NCBI GenBank assembly: GCA_012064415.1
Contig: SSNU01000330.1
Span: 41,774-105,773 of the forward strand
Direction of reading: 5' to 3'
Length of the DNA: 64,000 nucleotides
From: Gyrodactylus bullatarudis
Taxonomy: Eukaryota; Platyhelminthes; Monogenea; Gyrodactylidea; Gyrodactylidae
Position numbers and translations under genes: made by a program. Under the pieces are notes generated by a model. The model saw only the letters and a list, made by a program, of their open reading frames with translations. It was not told where the DNA came from and did no database searches. The number at the start of each line of letters is the position of its first letter. The first letter of the stretch is position 1. Below, one piece after another: positions 36,101 to 51,100 of the stretch.

Positions 36101-39100
36101 GAAACTATGACTCACCTTCTTAATTATTTTGCGCAGTATTTGTTCTTTTTGTTTAAGGGGATCATGTGTGACGCGTTCGACAAAATAATAAAATCCAGAA
36201 GGAAAATTATGACCAGCCATCCAGGCTTGAACTTTTCTGTGTTGCATATCGGGTCGTGCAGAAAGGTAGATGATCATGAAGCCAAGACCCTGCCAGTGTC
36301 TAGCAATGTCTACGCTCCCAGGATGAACTTTTGGATCCTTTTGGAAATAAAAGAGATGAGACCAATACTTTTCCGATTCTCCAAGTTTATTGATATTTTG
36401 AGGTATGACAAGGAACTTCCCTCATCATATAATCTCAAGGAAAGTAACAACAACCATTTACAAGGTTTTTTCCAGATCAAATTATAATTAGAATCAATAA
36501 TAATTAATATAATTAATATGAATAATAGAGAGAAAAATAACTTTTTGGTGGAATTAAAAAAAATCCTAAATTCCTACGAGCTATATAGCTCTAATTTTTA
36601 GGTTGAATATATATTTCAGCTGTTTTAGCATAGAATCAAGTGAAGGCTAAGAAAGAGATCTACTTACTGAGCCCATGATTGAGAGGGATGCAGCAAAGCT
36701 ACCATCAACGCTGAATACAACACATTCAACACCCTTCTTGACGATAGCCATAGTTACGAGTAGATAATTTTTCGGGTCTAGGACAGGGATCAATTTGATT
36801 GTATGCATTCCGACGCCAACACGAGATTGTTCTGGAATAATGAATTTCAACTTTCCATGGGCATTTGTAACATCTTTGCCAAGGTAGATCCATGGGCTTG
36901 CTGACTTATTTGATGAATGTGATTGAAGATAAATGTTTATCTAAAATAATAACATTTTTAACCTTCCAATTTGATGCTTTGTGGAGAATTAGACAAGGAG
37001 AAACAATTCCTATTAAACTTTAGATAAGCATAATTTCAAAATTGCACCATCATTGAATTATGATCTTTTTTAAATCAGACTTTCACGCCAAATTACGTAA
37101 TATTAGGTTGTTTCAAAAGTATTAAGCAAAATTTTGTAAAAATTATAATGAACTTTGCTGGCAAATTTCGTTATGAAACATACAGAATATCATTAAGTTA
37201 CATATTAAAATATTCACGATTTCTTTTTATACATTTCCGTCTCCTTTCTGGTAGACTATCCATACACCGTTGCCAAAAGTTGAGGGTTTTTTGGTCCATG
37301 CACTCGTTTAGTGAGTCCAAAACATCTAATCTTTAGTTGAAGATATTGCCCTTCAGATGATGCTGAAACGATCTGAAAAAGTGATAATCTGTTGGAGCAA
37401 GATCTGTACAGTAGGGAGAATGGTTGAGATTGTCGACGTTGATCTCCTTGTGAAAAATCTTTCACTAATCTTTAGACATGAGGCCTGGAATTGTCCTGTA
37501 AGAATGTATCCCTAGCAAATTCTGAGTATTTTTCACGGCTCTGATCCTTCTGGTATATTTATTTTTTATCTGTCATTACGATATGTGATAGGAAGTCGTC
37601 CTTTGTGAGCCGATGGATAAGCCTCTGATAAGTTTCGGTCCTGAATAAATTATCGCTCCGATATCCATGTCTAATAATTCCATTGTAACTTTTGAACAAT
37701 AGAATTTTAGAAATTGTCATTAAGAAAACCGAATTCTTTGATAAATTTTGTATTTAAAAATGTATAATTATTTGAGATGAATTTCTGCTGCTATTTCATA
37801 CTTGATCTATGAATAATTTGGTTTATACTTTTGAAACAACCTAATATTAAATGATTTCTCAAAAAATACCAACTAGTTTTGGTTTGAAAAAATTTTATGT
37901 TCAACTGCAAAAGACTTTATTTGAAAATAGAGCAACGTTATAGTCAATCTATGCTGAACAGGTCTCTGGACAACTTCAGCTTCTTGGTTAAGAAAAATTG
38001 TGAAAATATAAATTTTAAAACATTCTCGGTTATCTAGCTTATCAATGGGTTTGAACTAACTTGAGCATTTGAGAGAGATAATAAATCAAGATTGCCATAT
38101 ATGAAACGTGCATTAATAATTTGAGGTTGGGTTTCATCGAGGATGATATCATTTGCTCGGTGATTTGAAGATGCGTTCTGAAAAGATTAGCCAAAATAAA
38201 TAAAAATGAGAGATTGCTAGGGCATAAGGGGATAAGTTTTGAATGAGACTCATGCATGAATATAGAAGAGGAAATTGAGAATTAAAAAGTATAATCAGAG
38301 AAATGAAATCTATCTTCTTCTTTAAGTATCATTTAGAAAATTAGTAATTGGAAGGGGGGTATTAACCAAAAAAATAGAAGAGTGGAAATTTGAGAAATTT
38401 ATTTTCGACTAATTTTAATTAAAAGTACACAAAAAATCTAGAGAATATCAAATAAAATGAGAAAGTCCATCAGTTTACTCGCTCGTACGGATCAGAAATA
38501 AATGGAGATTTTTAAATTTCAATATTTCGCAACATTCAATTTAAAATTTAGTTGATTTAATAGTGGACGAGTGATCAAAAGAGGCCTTTTAGGACCACGG
38601 TTAAGCAAGGGAATAAAATGTGATATTTTGAGAATCACTCTATAAACTTTAGAAAGGAAGTTATAAGGAGTGGAAATCTAGCACAAATTAGAAAATTTTA
38701 AGTCTATCACATGATCGAGTTAGTAACGAGTTAGAAAAACAATTAATCAATTAAAATCGCTCAAAAGATTCAACTAATAAGCTGCCAACAATTGTGTAAA
38801 TGGAAAAAAGAGTTTTTTACTTCTTTTTTTGCCAAATCATGTAAAAGAAGTTATCAAAATCAAAAATCTCGAAGCTAAAAGTATCATTCCATGAAATGAG
38901 CAAATTTACAACATTCAAAACTAAAATAAACTCAGGTTTAAAAATAGACATTCGAATACATAGAATATTAATTTTTGAGTAAGATTCTAAACTTATTTGG
39001 AGGGTTTAGAGAACTAAAAGCGTGAATTTGAGTGATAAACATTATATTTCACTGGATCTCTTTAGTTCCCCGACCAGATTCAATATAGAAATGAACCAAT

Positions 39101-42100
39101 GAAAGGTCTCTAATTGGTTATAATGTAATTAGTATTTATATGTTCACCCGAGTCTGAAGAGACCCGGCGAAATATAACGTTTATCGCTCAAATATTTACG
39201 CTTGTTATCCCATTCTCTTAACCTTGCAAATGAGTTAAGAATCTAAAACAAATATTCTTAATGAGGTTCGACAATATTATCGTTCAAATCTGTAATTCCC
39301 AGAATACTCCTCTACTATATAAAACATGCATAACTCTTTTTGTTGTAAATAAATTATGATGTGAACATAACGAACAAGTGGAATAAAATTAGGAATAACA
39401 ACACAAAACCTTTACATGCTTCTTCTCGAGACATCCTTCACAACATGTCTAAACTTACGAGATACGATGTTGAAATATACCACTGGATTTTGATAAAATT
39501 CAATCAATGTAATATCACGTAAAAGAAATTATCGAAATCAAAAATCACGAAGCTAAAAGTATCATTGGCCCTTCATGTTCCAAATTATTATTTTTTTCAT
39601 CCCAAAAATTACAAAATTTCTAACTAAAGCAAGTCTGAATTAATTTATGAAAGCCACTTTATCATTTTTCGCATCTAAACTTCAAAAATATGAGAGATAT
39701 CAACCAGACGATTGCATAATTGAAGTCAACAACTTGATTATATTAATTTTAGGGCATAAGAATAAAAATTATTTGGTTAACGTCGGCCAAAATCTTTATG
39801 AATTATAAAGCTAACTGATATGAACTTGGGAGTCTATGATTTTTACGTAAACCTCGATTTTTTCATCAAAATGTTGAATAAGATATTTTGAAATTCTACT
39901 CAAGTTGCCCACTATTAAGATTTGAAGAAAAAAATTCTGAAAAAAAAACTTTTTTATGAAAAATATAGTAATTTTTCAAATTTCGATTTGGTGCCAAAAT
40001 CCCATTTTTTCGAACTTTAAACTGAAAATTTTTATAGATTCCAAAGTGAGAGAGTAATCAAAATTTGATTTTCACGATATCTGTAGGACATGAAAACTAA
40101 ATGCATAACTCTATTATCGTTTGGGAGTCGAATTTCGATTTTTTGTTCATTTTCTCTACTTGAAAAATAATGCAATTTCAACAAATCGAAATCCCTCGAA
40201 AATGGTGGAAAAGTTTGAAAAGATGGGATTCTGGCGCCAAATCGAAATTTGAAAAATGACCATGTTTTCACTAAAATCTTTTTTCTCTTCAAATCGTAAA
40301 AGTGGGCAATATGAGTAGGATTCCAAAAAAATCTTTAATATAATCGAATTTTCAGTGAAAAAATCGAGGTTTTCGTAAAAATCATAGATTCCCAACTTAA
40401 TAAATTTATGTAGCTTGATAAATTTGCTTTCTCAGGAGGTGTAAAAATTATTTATAGTATTATTATATCTTTCAGCTATCACTCGAGAAAATATTGCGTT
40501 CCACTAGTGGTGAACAATGAGAGATGATGGGTTAAACCCATTTGGGAATAGAATATTTTTTTCAATCTCTCAGCCTCTGATCAAATCAATATTCTCATCT
40601 GTAGAAGAATAATGATTCTGGCTGAAAAAATATATATGGAGCACGAAATAAAAAATAATTTTCTCATTAATAACTTGTGGTAATGCATATTTCTCGGGAA
40701 ATTTCTCTCAGACACGAACAAGATGGAAAAAATACAAAACATAAACTTTTTCTCAAATCATATGAAGATAGACTTTTGAGCTTCATATAAATCATGTATG
40801 GAAAAGCCATTAATTAATTTGAGCAGTAACTATAGAGTAAGGGCCTATTCACTTTTTCAAAAAGAAATTTCATGAACGATTTTCTAACCAACCAAGAATG
40901 CAGAAATTCTCGGTTCTTTTTGGTAGATGATGATTATCCAACGAAACCTTGGTTAAAATCGAAAATCTCTGGACTTTGATTGTTTCGAAAAGGGTTCGGA
41001 ATCCTAAATAGAATCAATTGATCTTTTCCTAAAATATACGAATACCATTCAGATTCTACGAAGTCATTTCTTAACCCTTTCGGTGCCATAAATCATGATT
41101 TTCGTAAAATTATGATTTCCGGATCAATTAAAGTTTAAATTGAAGCTCAGAATATGAACTTGAATTAGTAACAATTTTGGCCAGGTAATTTTAATGGCTA
41201 AATTTTGGGTTTCAGTGTATTACTACATACTACTCAGATCTTGATACTTGCACGATTCAAATACATTATTACAGTTTAATTTTTTTCAGCCTTTAGGAAG
41301 TTTCAAGCAAAAAATTCAACAACAATGGAATAAAATACTCTGTAAGCCGAAAAAAGATTCACAACTCAAACATTCATGAGAATTGAAATTAATTTTTCAA
41401 ATAATAAAGAAATTTGAACTTTAGAGAATTAATAATGAGAATCACGCTAAGGAAAATTGAAAATTTGCATTGCATTTACTCGAGAAAAATACGTAGATAA
41501 CTCTGTTACAAATTTCTCGTTTAAAAAATTGAGACGTAATAAAAAATTAATAAAATGCCCATTCTATCTCGTAACTGAGGGATGAAAGATGTTAGGAGAA
41601 ACAAAAAGTGTGTATGCATCAGACCGAGAGTTTTGTGCGTCACTAACTTCAGAGAGGAAATCTCATTAATCACATAATAAGGATGAAAGAAGTATTAAAT
41701 CAAATGTTACATTTTCTTTGATTTCCGATTAATTATCATTATCGGTCGATAAACCTGAATGGCAGTTATATCAAGACTTGAATGATTTTTTCATGCATGT
41801 TGGTGGAACTGTACAATTTCTTGAATCAGTTATCTGATCCAGACAAGACTTTGATGAAAAGTTAAAAATAGGTTTGTTGAGAAGTAACACGTTTAATAAC
41901 GAATCAGTTGACCGTGAAAACAAGCTAAATATTTGTAGATTAGAATGAAAGTCATTCTAAACTTTAATACCTAGATAGATGGTGTTTAGAAAATGTTACG
42001 CTTGAAAAGAACAAACTAGATTGAGCAGAGTTGAATTTTGGATTCATTAAAATGTATTTTCAAAGAATAAAGGGCTGTGATGGGTTACCACTAGGGCAGT

Positions 42101-45100
42101 AATTTTTCTAATCTTTCTATTTAGAATATGATGAAAGGAATATCAATACGAATTAGTCAGTTTCATCCTTTCTTCGCAGAGTTTTCTGATAATTATAATA
42201 ATTCTGATTTTTACAAAAAGTACAATTTTTCATAATACATACCATATATGTAGGGTTTTAGAAAAAATTACCAACAAAAGGTTATTAGTTAAAATATTAT
42301 GTTACATTACAATTGGCTCAAGCTCTTTTCTCTGCAAAAATTATCAACTTTATATTAACCAGCTATATTTTTGAATATTTTTGAAAAGCCTTCAATATCT
42401 ATGGGTTTTAGACTAATGACTGAAAATATGAGAGGTTTACTGTTCTAGAAATAGCTCTGACTAGTCTGAAATGCGTCACATTCGATTACATTGGATTCTC
42501 TAACATCATAGAAGGTGATAAAAGACAGCATCCATCGAAGTTGCATTGACTCATTACTAATGACTAGGGCGGTCAAAATGTTATTTTTGCTTTTTTTAAT
42601 ATGTTGCTAGAATTTTAATGAGATTTATTAAATTAACATTCTCGAGCATCAAGGATTATTCTTCACAAAAAAAAATTTTGCTATTTTTCTGCTATTCAAA
42701 ATCGAATGCTATTTTTCCACTAATTAATTGCTATTTTTAATTGCTGTTTCTAAACCATCTCAATCTTGTAATAAGGCCAGTTCTCAAGTTTTTTGATTGG
42801 TCAAAGAAATATTTTTAGCTTGGGATATTATTTAGCCTCAATCGTTTTATAATAAAATGTCTGATCACACGTTTGGACGCAATGTTTTGTCTTCTTCTCA
42901 AAGGAATTTTTTTTATAATTTACTTACAAGTAGTATATAAAATATTTTCATATCCTGAAAAAGTGCTATTTTTGCTGAAAAAGTGCTATTTTGATGAACA
43001 ATCGTTTACCGATTATTTTTATTCTTAAATCAGACCAAGAATTCATCTAGATAAGGCAATGTTTGTAAGATTTATGCATCGAATTGTATGTGAAAATTAA
43101 GTCAAACTTTTTCATATTTATCATCAGTAATATTATATACCAGAGATTCACGTAATTTTGTATATACGTCCGAAAATCCACTTATTTGCATTTAGAAATT
43201 ATTTGAAGTATTGAAAAATCAAGAGTTTTATTTACACTGAATACGTATTTCTTAAAGCTTCATCAGCAGTGTTACTTTTACTAAAAATCCCAATAATAGC
43301 GGACATTTTTCTTGGTTTCTTAGAAAAACACAGAATGCAAAACATCATCAACAGATATACAGACATGTACATCAGATACGTAGATGACACTTTCATAATA
43401 ATGAAACAAAATGCTTCTATTTCAGAATTCCATAGAGAGATGAACTCAATTCATCCTAACATCAAATTCACAAAAGAAGAAGAAATAGAAGACACATTGA
43501 GTTTCCTAGATGTAAAGCTAACGAGAAAACCTGACGGAACCCTTAAAAGAAATATCCACCATAAGAAGTCAGACACTGGAAAATATCTACATTTTTCAAG
43601 TTTCTGTCCAAAAAGTTACAAAACAGGTTTAATTATTGGCTTAATCAAGAGGACCAAGAGAATTGTCAGCGAGGAAGAATTCCTAAAAGAAATTGATGAG
43701 ATAAAAGAAAGACTCAGAGAAAACGGATATCCTCAAAATTTTGTTCGCAAATATATAGAAAAGGCTTTAGAAGATGAAGCAAACAACCAAGAAGATATCC
43801 AAGAGGAACAAAATGATGAAACCATCCGGATCTATGTCAAATTATCGTTCAAAGGAGATGGCTTTAGTCATGATTTAAGAAGGAAATTGACCAAACTTGT
43901 AAATGAAAATTATAACGATATACAATTGAAGGTTGTATTCAAAACCACAGGTCTATTCAAATTCCAGCTTAAAGATAAATTAGAACCATCTGAGCAATCA
44001 AATCTCATCTACATCTTTCAGGCTACATGTGGTGCCAAATGCATAGGAAGAACCCAAAGACGTCTAGCTGTTAGGATAAAAGAACACCTCTAAAGAAAGA
44101 GTTCCTCAATAAAAAAGCACCTAGAGCAATGTGGTTGTCAAGCAAGTGAAGAAAATTTCAAAATTTTATTCATATGTCCCAACGATAAACTTATAGACCT
44201 CAAAATCCGAGAGATGTTTCTAATCATGAATGAAGATCCTATGCATCCAAAAGAACCATTTACATGATTTGCAGTTGCCTTGGCCCAATTGATTTTTAAT
44301 TTTTCTTTTCTACATCTAATAATAGAGAAGTTTTTTGGTTTTTCATCAATTGGAAGTGTTTCAAGAATTTTACAATTTCATTAACATAAATTTCATTGAA
44401 CTAATATTTATAATCATTTATTTGAACCAGGATTAGAGATTGATAAGACCTGGCGAAATATATATTTCTCTCATTAAAAAATTCTTTTTTTATACTGACA
44501 ATGATGAATAACTCTATGGGAATTTCTGACGTATATGTAAGTATACGTGAATATTTAATACAAAATTATAAATATAATCATTGAAATAATAAAATTACAA
44601 ATATAAGAATGAAAATAGTAAGAAGCAAATTTCATAAAAGAAAATAATGCAAGCTGAAAAAACACCCAAAAACTCAACATTAATAGCAAAATTGAAGTAA
44701 TAGTTTATAGAATAATACAATCAACACTTCTTTTTTCATCGAATTAATTTACAATAACAGATGAGTGAATGAAAAACTAGAAAGATAAAAATTCGTTCTA
44801 TTAGTTCAATAGATATAAAGTAAGTAGGAGAAATATGCATGTTTAAATGTTTATAGACTACTTGGAGTATTTTTTTATTTCGTATTGTATTAAAAGATGA
44901 GAGCATAAACAACCAAAAGATATCATGCATGTATTAGAAGATGATTTATAGAAAGATTAATGGTATTTAAATCACGACCAATTTTTATCAGGAAACACGA
45001 AATTTCCATTTTAAGATAGGATAAAATTGTTTTGAAATAAAAAACTTACTCAATCTCTTTTAAACAATTGTAATTTAATTTAAATAGTGACAGAATTACA

Positions 45101-48100
45101 GTTTTAACTAGAATAAAATATAAGACTAGCTAATAAGTGTAATCAAAGGTGATAGGTGGAGTCAATTTCAATTTTTATTTATATCTCTCTGTCCCAAAAT
45201 TCTAACCAATCAGCGCTGAGCACCCATCCAAGAAAAATCACCTAAAAACTGGTATTGTATCTCAAATATTTATAAGAGCCAGAATGCTGAATATGTATGT
45301 ATCATGGAGGAATTATTAAAATTGAAAATATCGAAGAATTCTAAAGTGCTATGCCATTTCCTTGATCGTAAAATAAATATGCAAGAAATAAATTGCTTAA
45401 TTGATAAATATATATGAATGCATACATTCTTGGATTTTTACCACAGCAATTCTAAAAGATAATTTATAACTTAATTTATATTTATAAGGGAGGGATTTTT
45501 TGTGCTTGTTAGATTGGTTTTATTTTAGCTTTGGGATGATTAATAAACTAGGTTGACTAATAGGTTTCACTATAGAGCTTACTGGTATTCCAGATTTCTA
45601 TAAAAGAATTTTCAATTCAAAATCCATAAAATTTCAAGGGTAATTTCACCAAAAGAAAAACTAGAACCATTTTTCATTTCGGCTCTACTAAGCCTGATTC
45701 TCAGTTTTTCAGATAATCTACATTTAAAATTTATTCATTTCTCTAAAAAAACTAAAATACGAAAAATTTAGCGATAACGTTCTCACAATTTTGAAAAAAA
45801 TGGCATAATTTTTCAGTCTATTTAGCATTCATAGAAACAATTCGCTAGAAAACTAAATTAAATGGACAGGTATTTGGCTAGAAAAACTGTTGTTTACAAT
45901 GTACTGTAATTTAAATGTGCGAAATTTGAAAAAAAGAAATATTCATTCATAAAAATTTTACAAACTACAAATCAGAATGTGAAGGGGTGCTATCACACTT
46001 ACTTTTAATCTGTCTGCAGTGGTATGAGACTTTGATTTCCCTTTGGCTTTACCAGAATTCGAGCCAGATTTACTCTGGCCCATACTGGGAAGAGAATCGA
46101 TTGTATGGATGGTCTCGTTCTCGTCTAGTGGAAGCTTATTCATTTCTGGCATGATTATCTCATCAGCCATGTCTGCTGAGTAAGCGAATTTCGATAGGGA
46201 AACTCCGAGGACCTCTAAAATCTGAAAAAAGAGAATATTTTCTATAGATAGCAAAGGGAGATCTGTTATCTAATCTGCATTTCAAAATAATTTCTCATTT
46301 ATTTTGTAACCAACAAGTTTCGACTCTTTCAGATTTCCGACGTCACAAAACATGATAATCTGCTGCTTTCAAAGAGATTGCTTTGTATTCATTTGGGACA
46401 AAATTTTCGGGAGAAACTCCCAAATGTTTACAAGGATATCCATTAATTTTTGCAAAACTACAGGAGCATAAGAGTTTCTTGAGACAGTATTGAAGGTGAA
46501 AATTGTAAATTACTTTTTGTAATACTATATTAATATACAGTCAATTTCACACATGATGACTCGAGATAAATTAAATTTTTAACGGAGGTTTTGATTTATA
46601 CCTCTTTGTCCCAAAATTCCAACCAATCAGCGTTGAGCACTCATTAGTCAATAAGGAATAAGCAGTTTTTCACCTCATCCTGAATTCTTTAAACCTTAGT
46701 AAAATTAATATACTTTAACTCTGTTATTTCAACTTTTTACATAAAGAGACTTAATCCATTCGAAAGAGCATAAAATTTTATGCATTCTTTAAAAAAATCA
46801 AACTATAATCACAAGATTTGCCAGAATAGTTTGAGAAACAAAATTTGCATTCTGTCTCTCCATTTTGGCTAAATAAAGATTTTAGAATGATATTTTTCAA
46901 TATCGATTTTTTTGGTCCAAATTTTGAGTGCTAATGAGTGCTCAACGCTGATTGGCAGAGCTAAGGCAGAGAGGTATAAAAGTAAACCTCCGTGATATTT
47001 TTAATCTATCTCGAGTCATCATGCGTGAAATTGGCTGTACCTAATTTTGCATTAGAGAAAATCTTTAAATTACATTTTTAAACAATCCTCGTTTGAATTG
47101 AAGAATCCAAATTTCATGAGAAAAAAAAGAATTAGACTGTAAAAGAAGGGAAAGATTTATGAGCAAAATTTCTTGGCATCATAGCTTAAAGATTTTTGAA
47201 GTGGAAAAAATAAATGATTTGAAACAATGAGAGTATGCCCTATACTCGCCTTGGTTAATTCTCCATATTTTATGATTTATAAATGAATGAATGTATAACA
47301 TGAAAAGTAGATAATGTTGAGGAAGTAGAATTTCCAATTCTGACATGTTCAGTTTCATTTTCTCTAGACAATAATGCAGTTTAGAATGAATTCTATTTTT
47401 TTAATCTTATTTTTATTCAAAATTTCATTTATTTAAAAAATATTCTTCCAAAATCTGATCACTTTCAAGTTGTCTTTAAAATATTTCAAAGTAAGACTAA
47501 TTTTAGAGTACCTAACCTAGCTACCATTAATGCTATTACTTCACGAGTTAAAAGCATTCACTTTGGAGAATTTTTTGAGTATTTCTGCTCTTGTTCTCAA
47601 TTAGAATAGATTTTAACATTGATAAAATCTTTTTAGAATGAGGAAAAAGGCCAGAATCAGTTATTTCACATACTCAATGAGTATTACTCATCAATGTTAA
47701 CTAACCATTGTTGGTCACTGGGATTGACCAACCTAAGTTGAAATAACCATCAACCAATGATAGCTTATGGGAGTATGCCAGAAATAAAGGCCTTATTTGT
47801 TAAATTATCTTAAAAGTCTTAGATGAGCCCATTTATATACTGATTATAATCTAAAATTTTCACTATGGTACCATACATTTTCTATTAATGGTTCTATTAA
47901 AGATTTTGCATTTCGGTTTAGCCATGAGATCAATTATTTTTAACAATAAAAGTTATTCTTACTTGTCGAATGATGAAAGCAGCAATATCTTTTGATTCCC
48001 AATAGCTAGCATGAAGTATTGGCGGAAGCGCTCGAGCAAGAATATTTTGGATGCCTTCGGGGCAGGTTACTGAGTAGTCGATTCTCTTCGATCCCCACCA

Positions 48101-51100
48101 ATTCTTGCGGACTAGATGAATAAATTGTTGATAGAATTATAATTAATTTCAAATGATGAAACAAACTTTTCTTCATTGTCTCTAGGGAAAAGGCTGAATT
48201 GTACTCGAGGTCCTTTTGGAATTTCGACATTGGCGACAAGTTGAAGCCGGAAGAGCTCAGTGGTGCACTGGAACATTTGACGTCGGAAGAGCTACTTTTT
48301 CGATCGAATGATTCCACGTTATGCATAATTAGTTCAAGTAGTGAAGCTGGCTGGCCATCGCCAAGGGGATAACGATGAAATTGCGGAACTGAATGGGGTG
48401 AGAATAGATTGAAAACATCGAAGAATATCGGTTCTACACGGAAAGCACCAGGATCTGTACGATGGAATATATTGTATGTCTGATCACAGGCAAGACCTGT
48501 CTCATAATTTGAATCTAGTAAAAGGAGTTGTCATCATTTCAAATACGAAACAAATCATTTCCACACAAATGAGACATTCAAATCCAAAAGAGGGATTATA
48601 GGAAATAAATGTAAAACAAAAACTCTTGAAAACATTGATGATACAAGATAAACTTACCTAAAAATGGTTCATTACGATCTAAGATTTTTAGGGTTTAAAA
48701 ATGTATTGATTTGATAGAAAAACTATTTTGAAACTGCTCAATATTAAGACTTAAAGTCCCATAGGATCATCTATTTAGGATATCTATCTAGCATATCATA
48801 TTTTGGTAATCCAATATTCAAGATCAAATGAGAGTCAAGAGAAAATTAAATTCTTTGGGACTTTAAGGGTCATTGGTGATGAATAAAAATATAGAAGAGA
48901 CTTACCAATCAATTCCGGTTCAGTGGGAGTTGTTTTAATAAGGAATTTATCTTTAACTTGAATGTAATTCGAATCTGAGGAGTCTGAAATGTATTTCATT
49001 CGACTTGAATGAATCAGTCTATGTGCCAATACAATTCCGATTGGGGAGCCGAGAAGGAAAAGACAGTTGATCTTGAATTCCAATCGAGGCAAGTCAATGA
49101 CCGTTCTCTAGAAATATAAAGCATTTTTTTCAGTTTCTATCTTAACTTTATTATGGAATAGCTTGAATTACGAAGGAAATAAATCTATTTATATTTTTAA
49201 ATTAAAAATCTAAAAAATACTCGAGTAATTAAGAACTAGGGCGGTCAAAATGCTATTTTTAATATGTTTATGAGCGATGAAATCTGATTAAAACAATGTA
49301 ATGCATACTATTATCAATTTTGTATCTGTTTTGGTTTCCAGAAGAATTTTTCTATTTTTCATTATTTTATCATCTCGATTTACTCATTAAACAATGTAAA
49401 CATTACCAAAATACACATAAAAAGCCTTAATTTCTTATCCATGATAAAATCATTGTCTTCAAACGAAATCAAATTTCTTAGAAAACCTTATACTAAAATT
49501 CCGAACCCGTTAAACCCCTTGTGCTACTGGAACGAAAAAATTTTTAATTCAACTCGAATATTATTGGATAATTATTTTTAAACCAATCAGAGTAAATCAT
49601 TGATTTTCATATATTATTTTATTGGTCTTAGGTTCTATCGTTTCGTTAAATTTTCAATAGTACAATGCCAAGATAGACCACTATTGAAGAAGTGACTTTC
49701 AAGAGTGGTGAATTTAGTGTTTTGTTATTTTTAGTGAAATTATTTCTATTTTCTGACCGCCATAAAAAAATACAGGAGTGTCGCTGAATGATCATGCTAA
49801 AAAACAATTTAAAAACTTACATTTGGATGCACAGTCGGACTTCCTTCACAAGGATTATTGCTGGCTATATGGGTGGGATCAAAACTATCCAACTTCATCA
49901 TGCGAAACGATTGATTCAGACTAGAATTTGGCGAAGACGATAATCTTGAAGGAGGACTATTATTATAGATGGATATCTTTCGATCATCTGTTTTTAAATG
50001 CAGATTATGCAAAATATCATGAGTCATAATTGAGCCGAGGGCATCAGCAACTATGTGAATTGCTCCGGAGAAATTTTGGCCTTCGGGCGAGTTCAAAAAT
50101 TCTCTGTAATTTTTATTTAAACGATTCACGACCTCTTTCAATTGCTGTAAAAGAAGAATGTTTCAATGGATAACTCTAGAAAATATACAAATCTCTAGAT
50201 CAAAAAGTCTTATGGAAAAGCATAAGAGGCATCTTTGCAAAAGCTTCAAAGTATCATTGGAATTGATACATCTACAGAGATTTCATCAATATCATCATTA
50301 ATCTGCTCTGGAAAGAAAAACTAAAGTGCACCTACAGGCGAGAGGATAAAAAACAATGGATTTTTCGAAATGATCCAATCATACTCAAGCATTATCGATG
50401 AACGGAAATGTAAATCTGAGAATTTCTGGGCCATTAGGAGATCTGATACTTTTGAAGAGAACTTGATAAAATACACATTTATCTGAAGAGTAGAGATGTA
50501 AAAAATTTTTCAACCTACTTTAAAACCCTCCTCAAATGATAGTACTATGAGTTCATAACATTATTTTATATAAGATCAAGTATCAAAATGCTTGTCTGTG
50601 ATAATATTCAAGTTTAAAAATCAGACTTTTTTAAAAATGCCACTAGATTTTCAATGAATTTTTTACTACGTTTTCACTGAAAAAATTTCGAATATCTTTT
50701 TTGGCTGATAAAGCTTCAAGGGTTTTTTTCAATGAAAACAGTAATAAAATGTTAGGATTAATTTTATTATTCCATTATGCCTGCAAGAGAATTTAGGAAA
50801 AATGGGCAATTCACGACTATGCATGGGATTGCATACGAATTTTCAGTTATTTTGAATCTCACACATCACTGTTATCAAAATCATATTTTGAAATTATACG
50901 GAAAACTTTGATTTAATAAAATGTTAAAACTTGTTTCTACTGAAGAGGTTTCTTTTAAAGTGTGTTCATTAGTCAAACGAACTTGATGAATATTGTTTTC
51001 TCACACCTAAGGATTATGTTAGATATACAACTGTCGATGGTAGATGAAGACGTGTTTCGTCTTTGTAAGCACTCGTAGACGAATGTCTGGATTCGAACAC

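Noticed and set aside
36062..36487. 141-codon plus-strand open frame
   Set aside because: It is the antisense shadow of the rdgB LNS2 exon 36116-36337, which has clear homology and splice sites.
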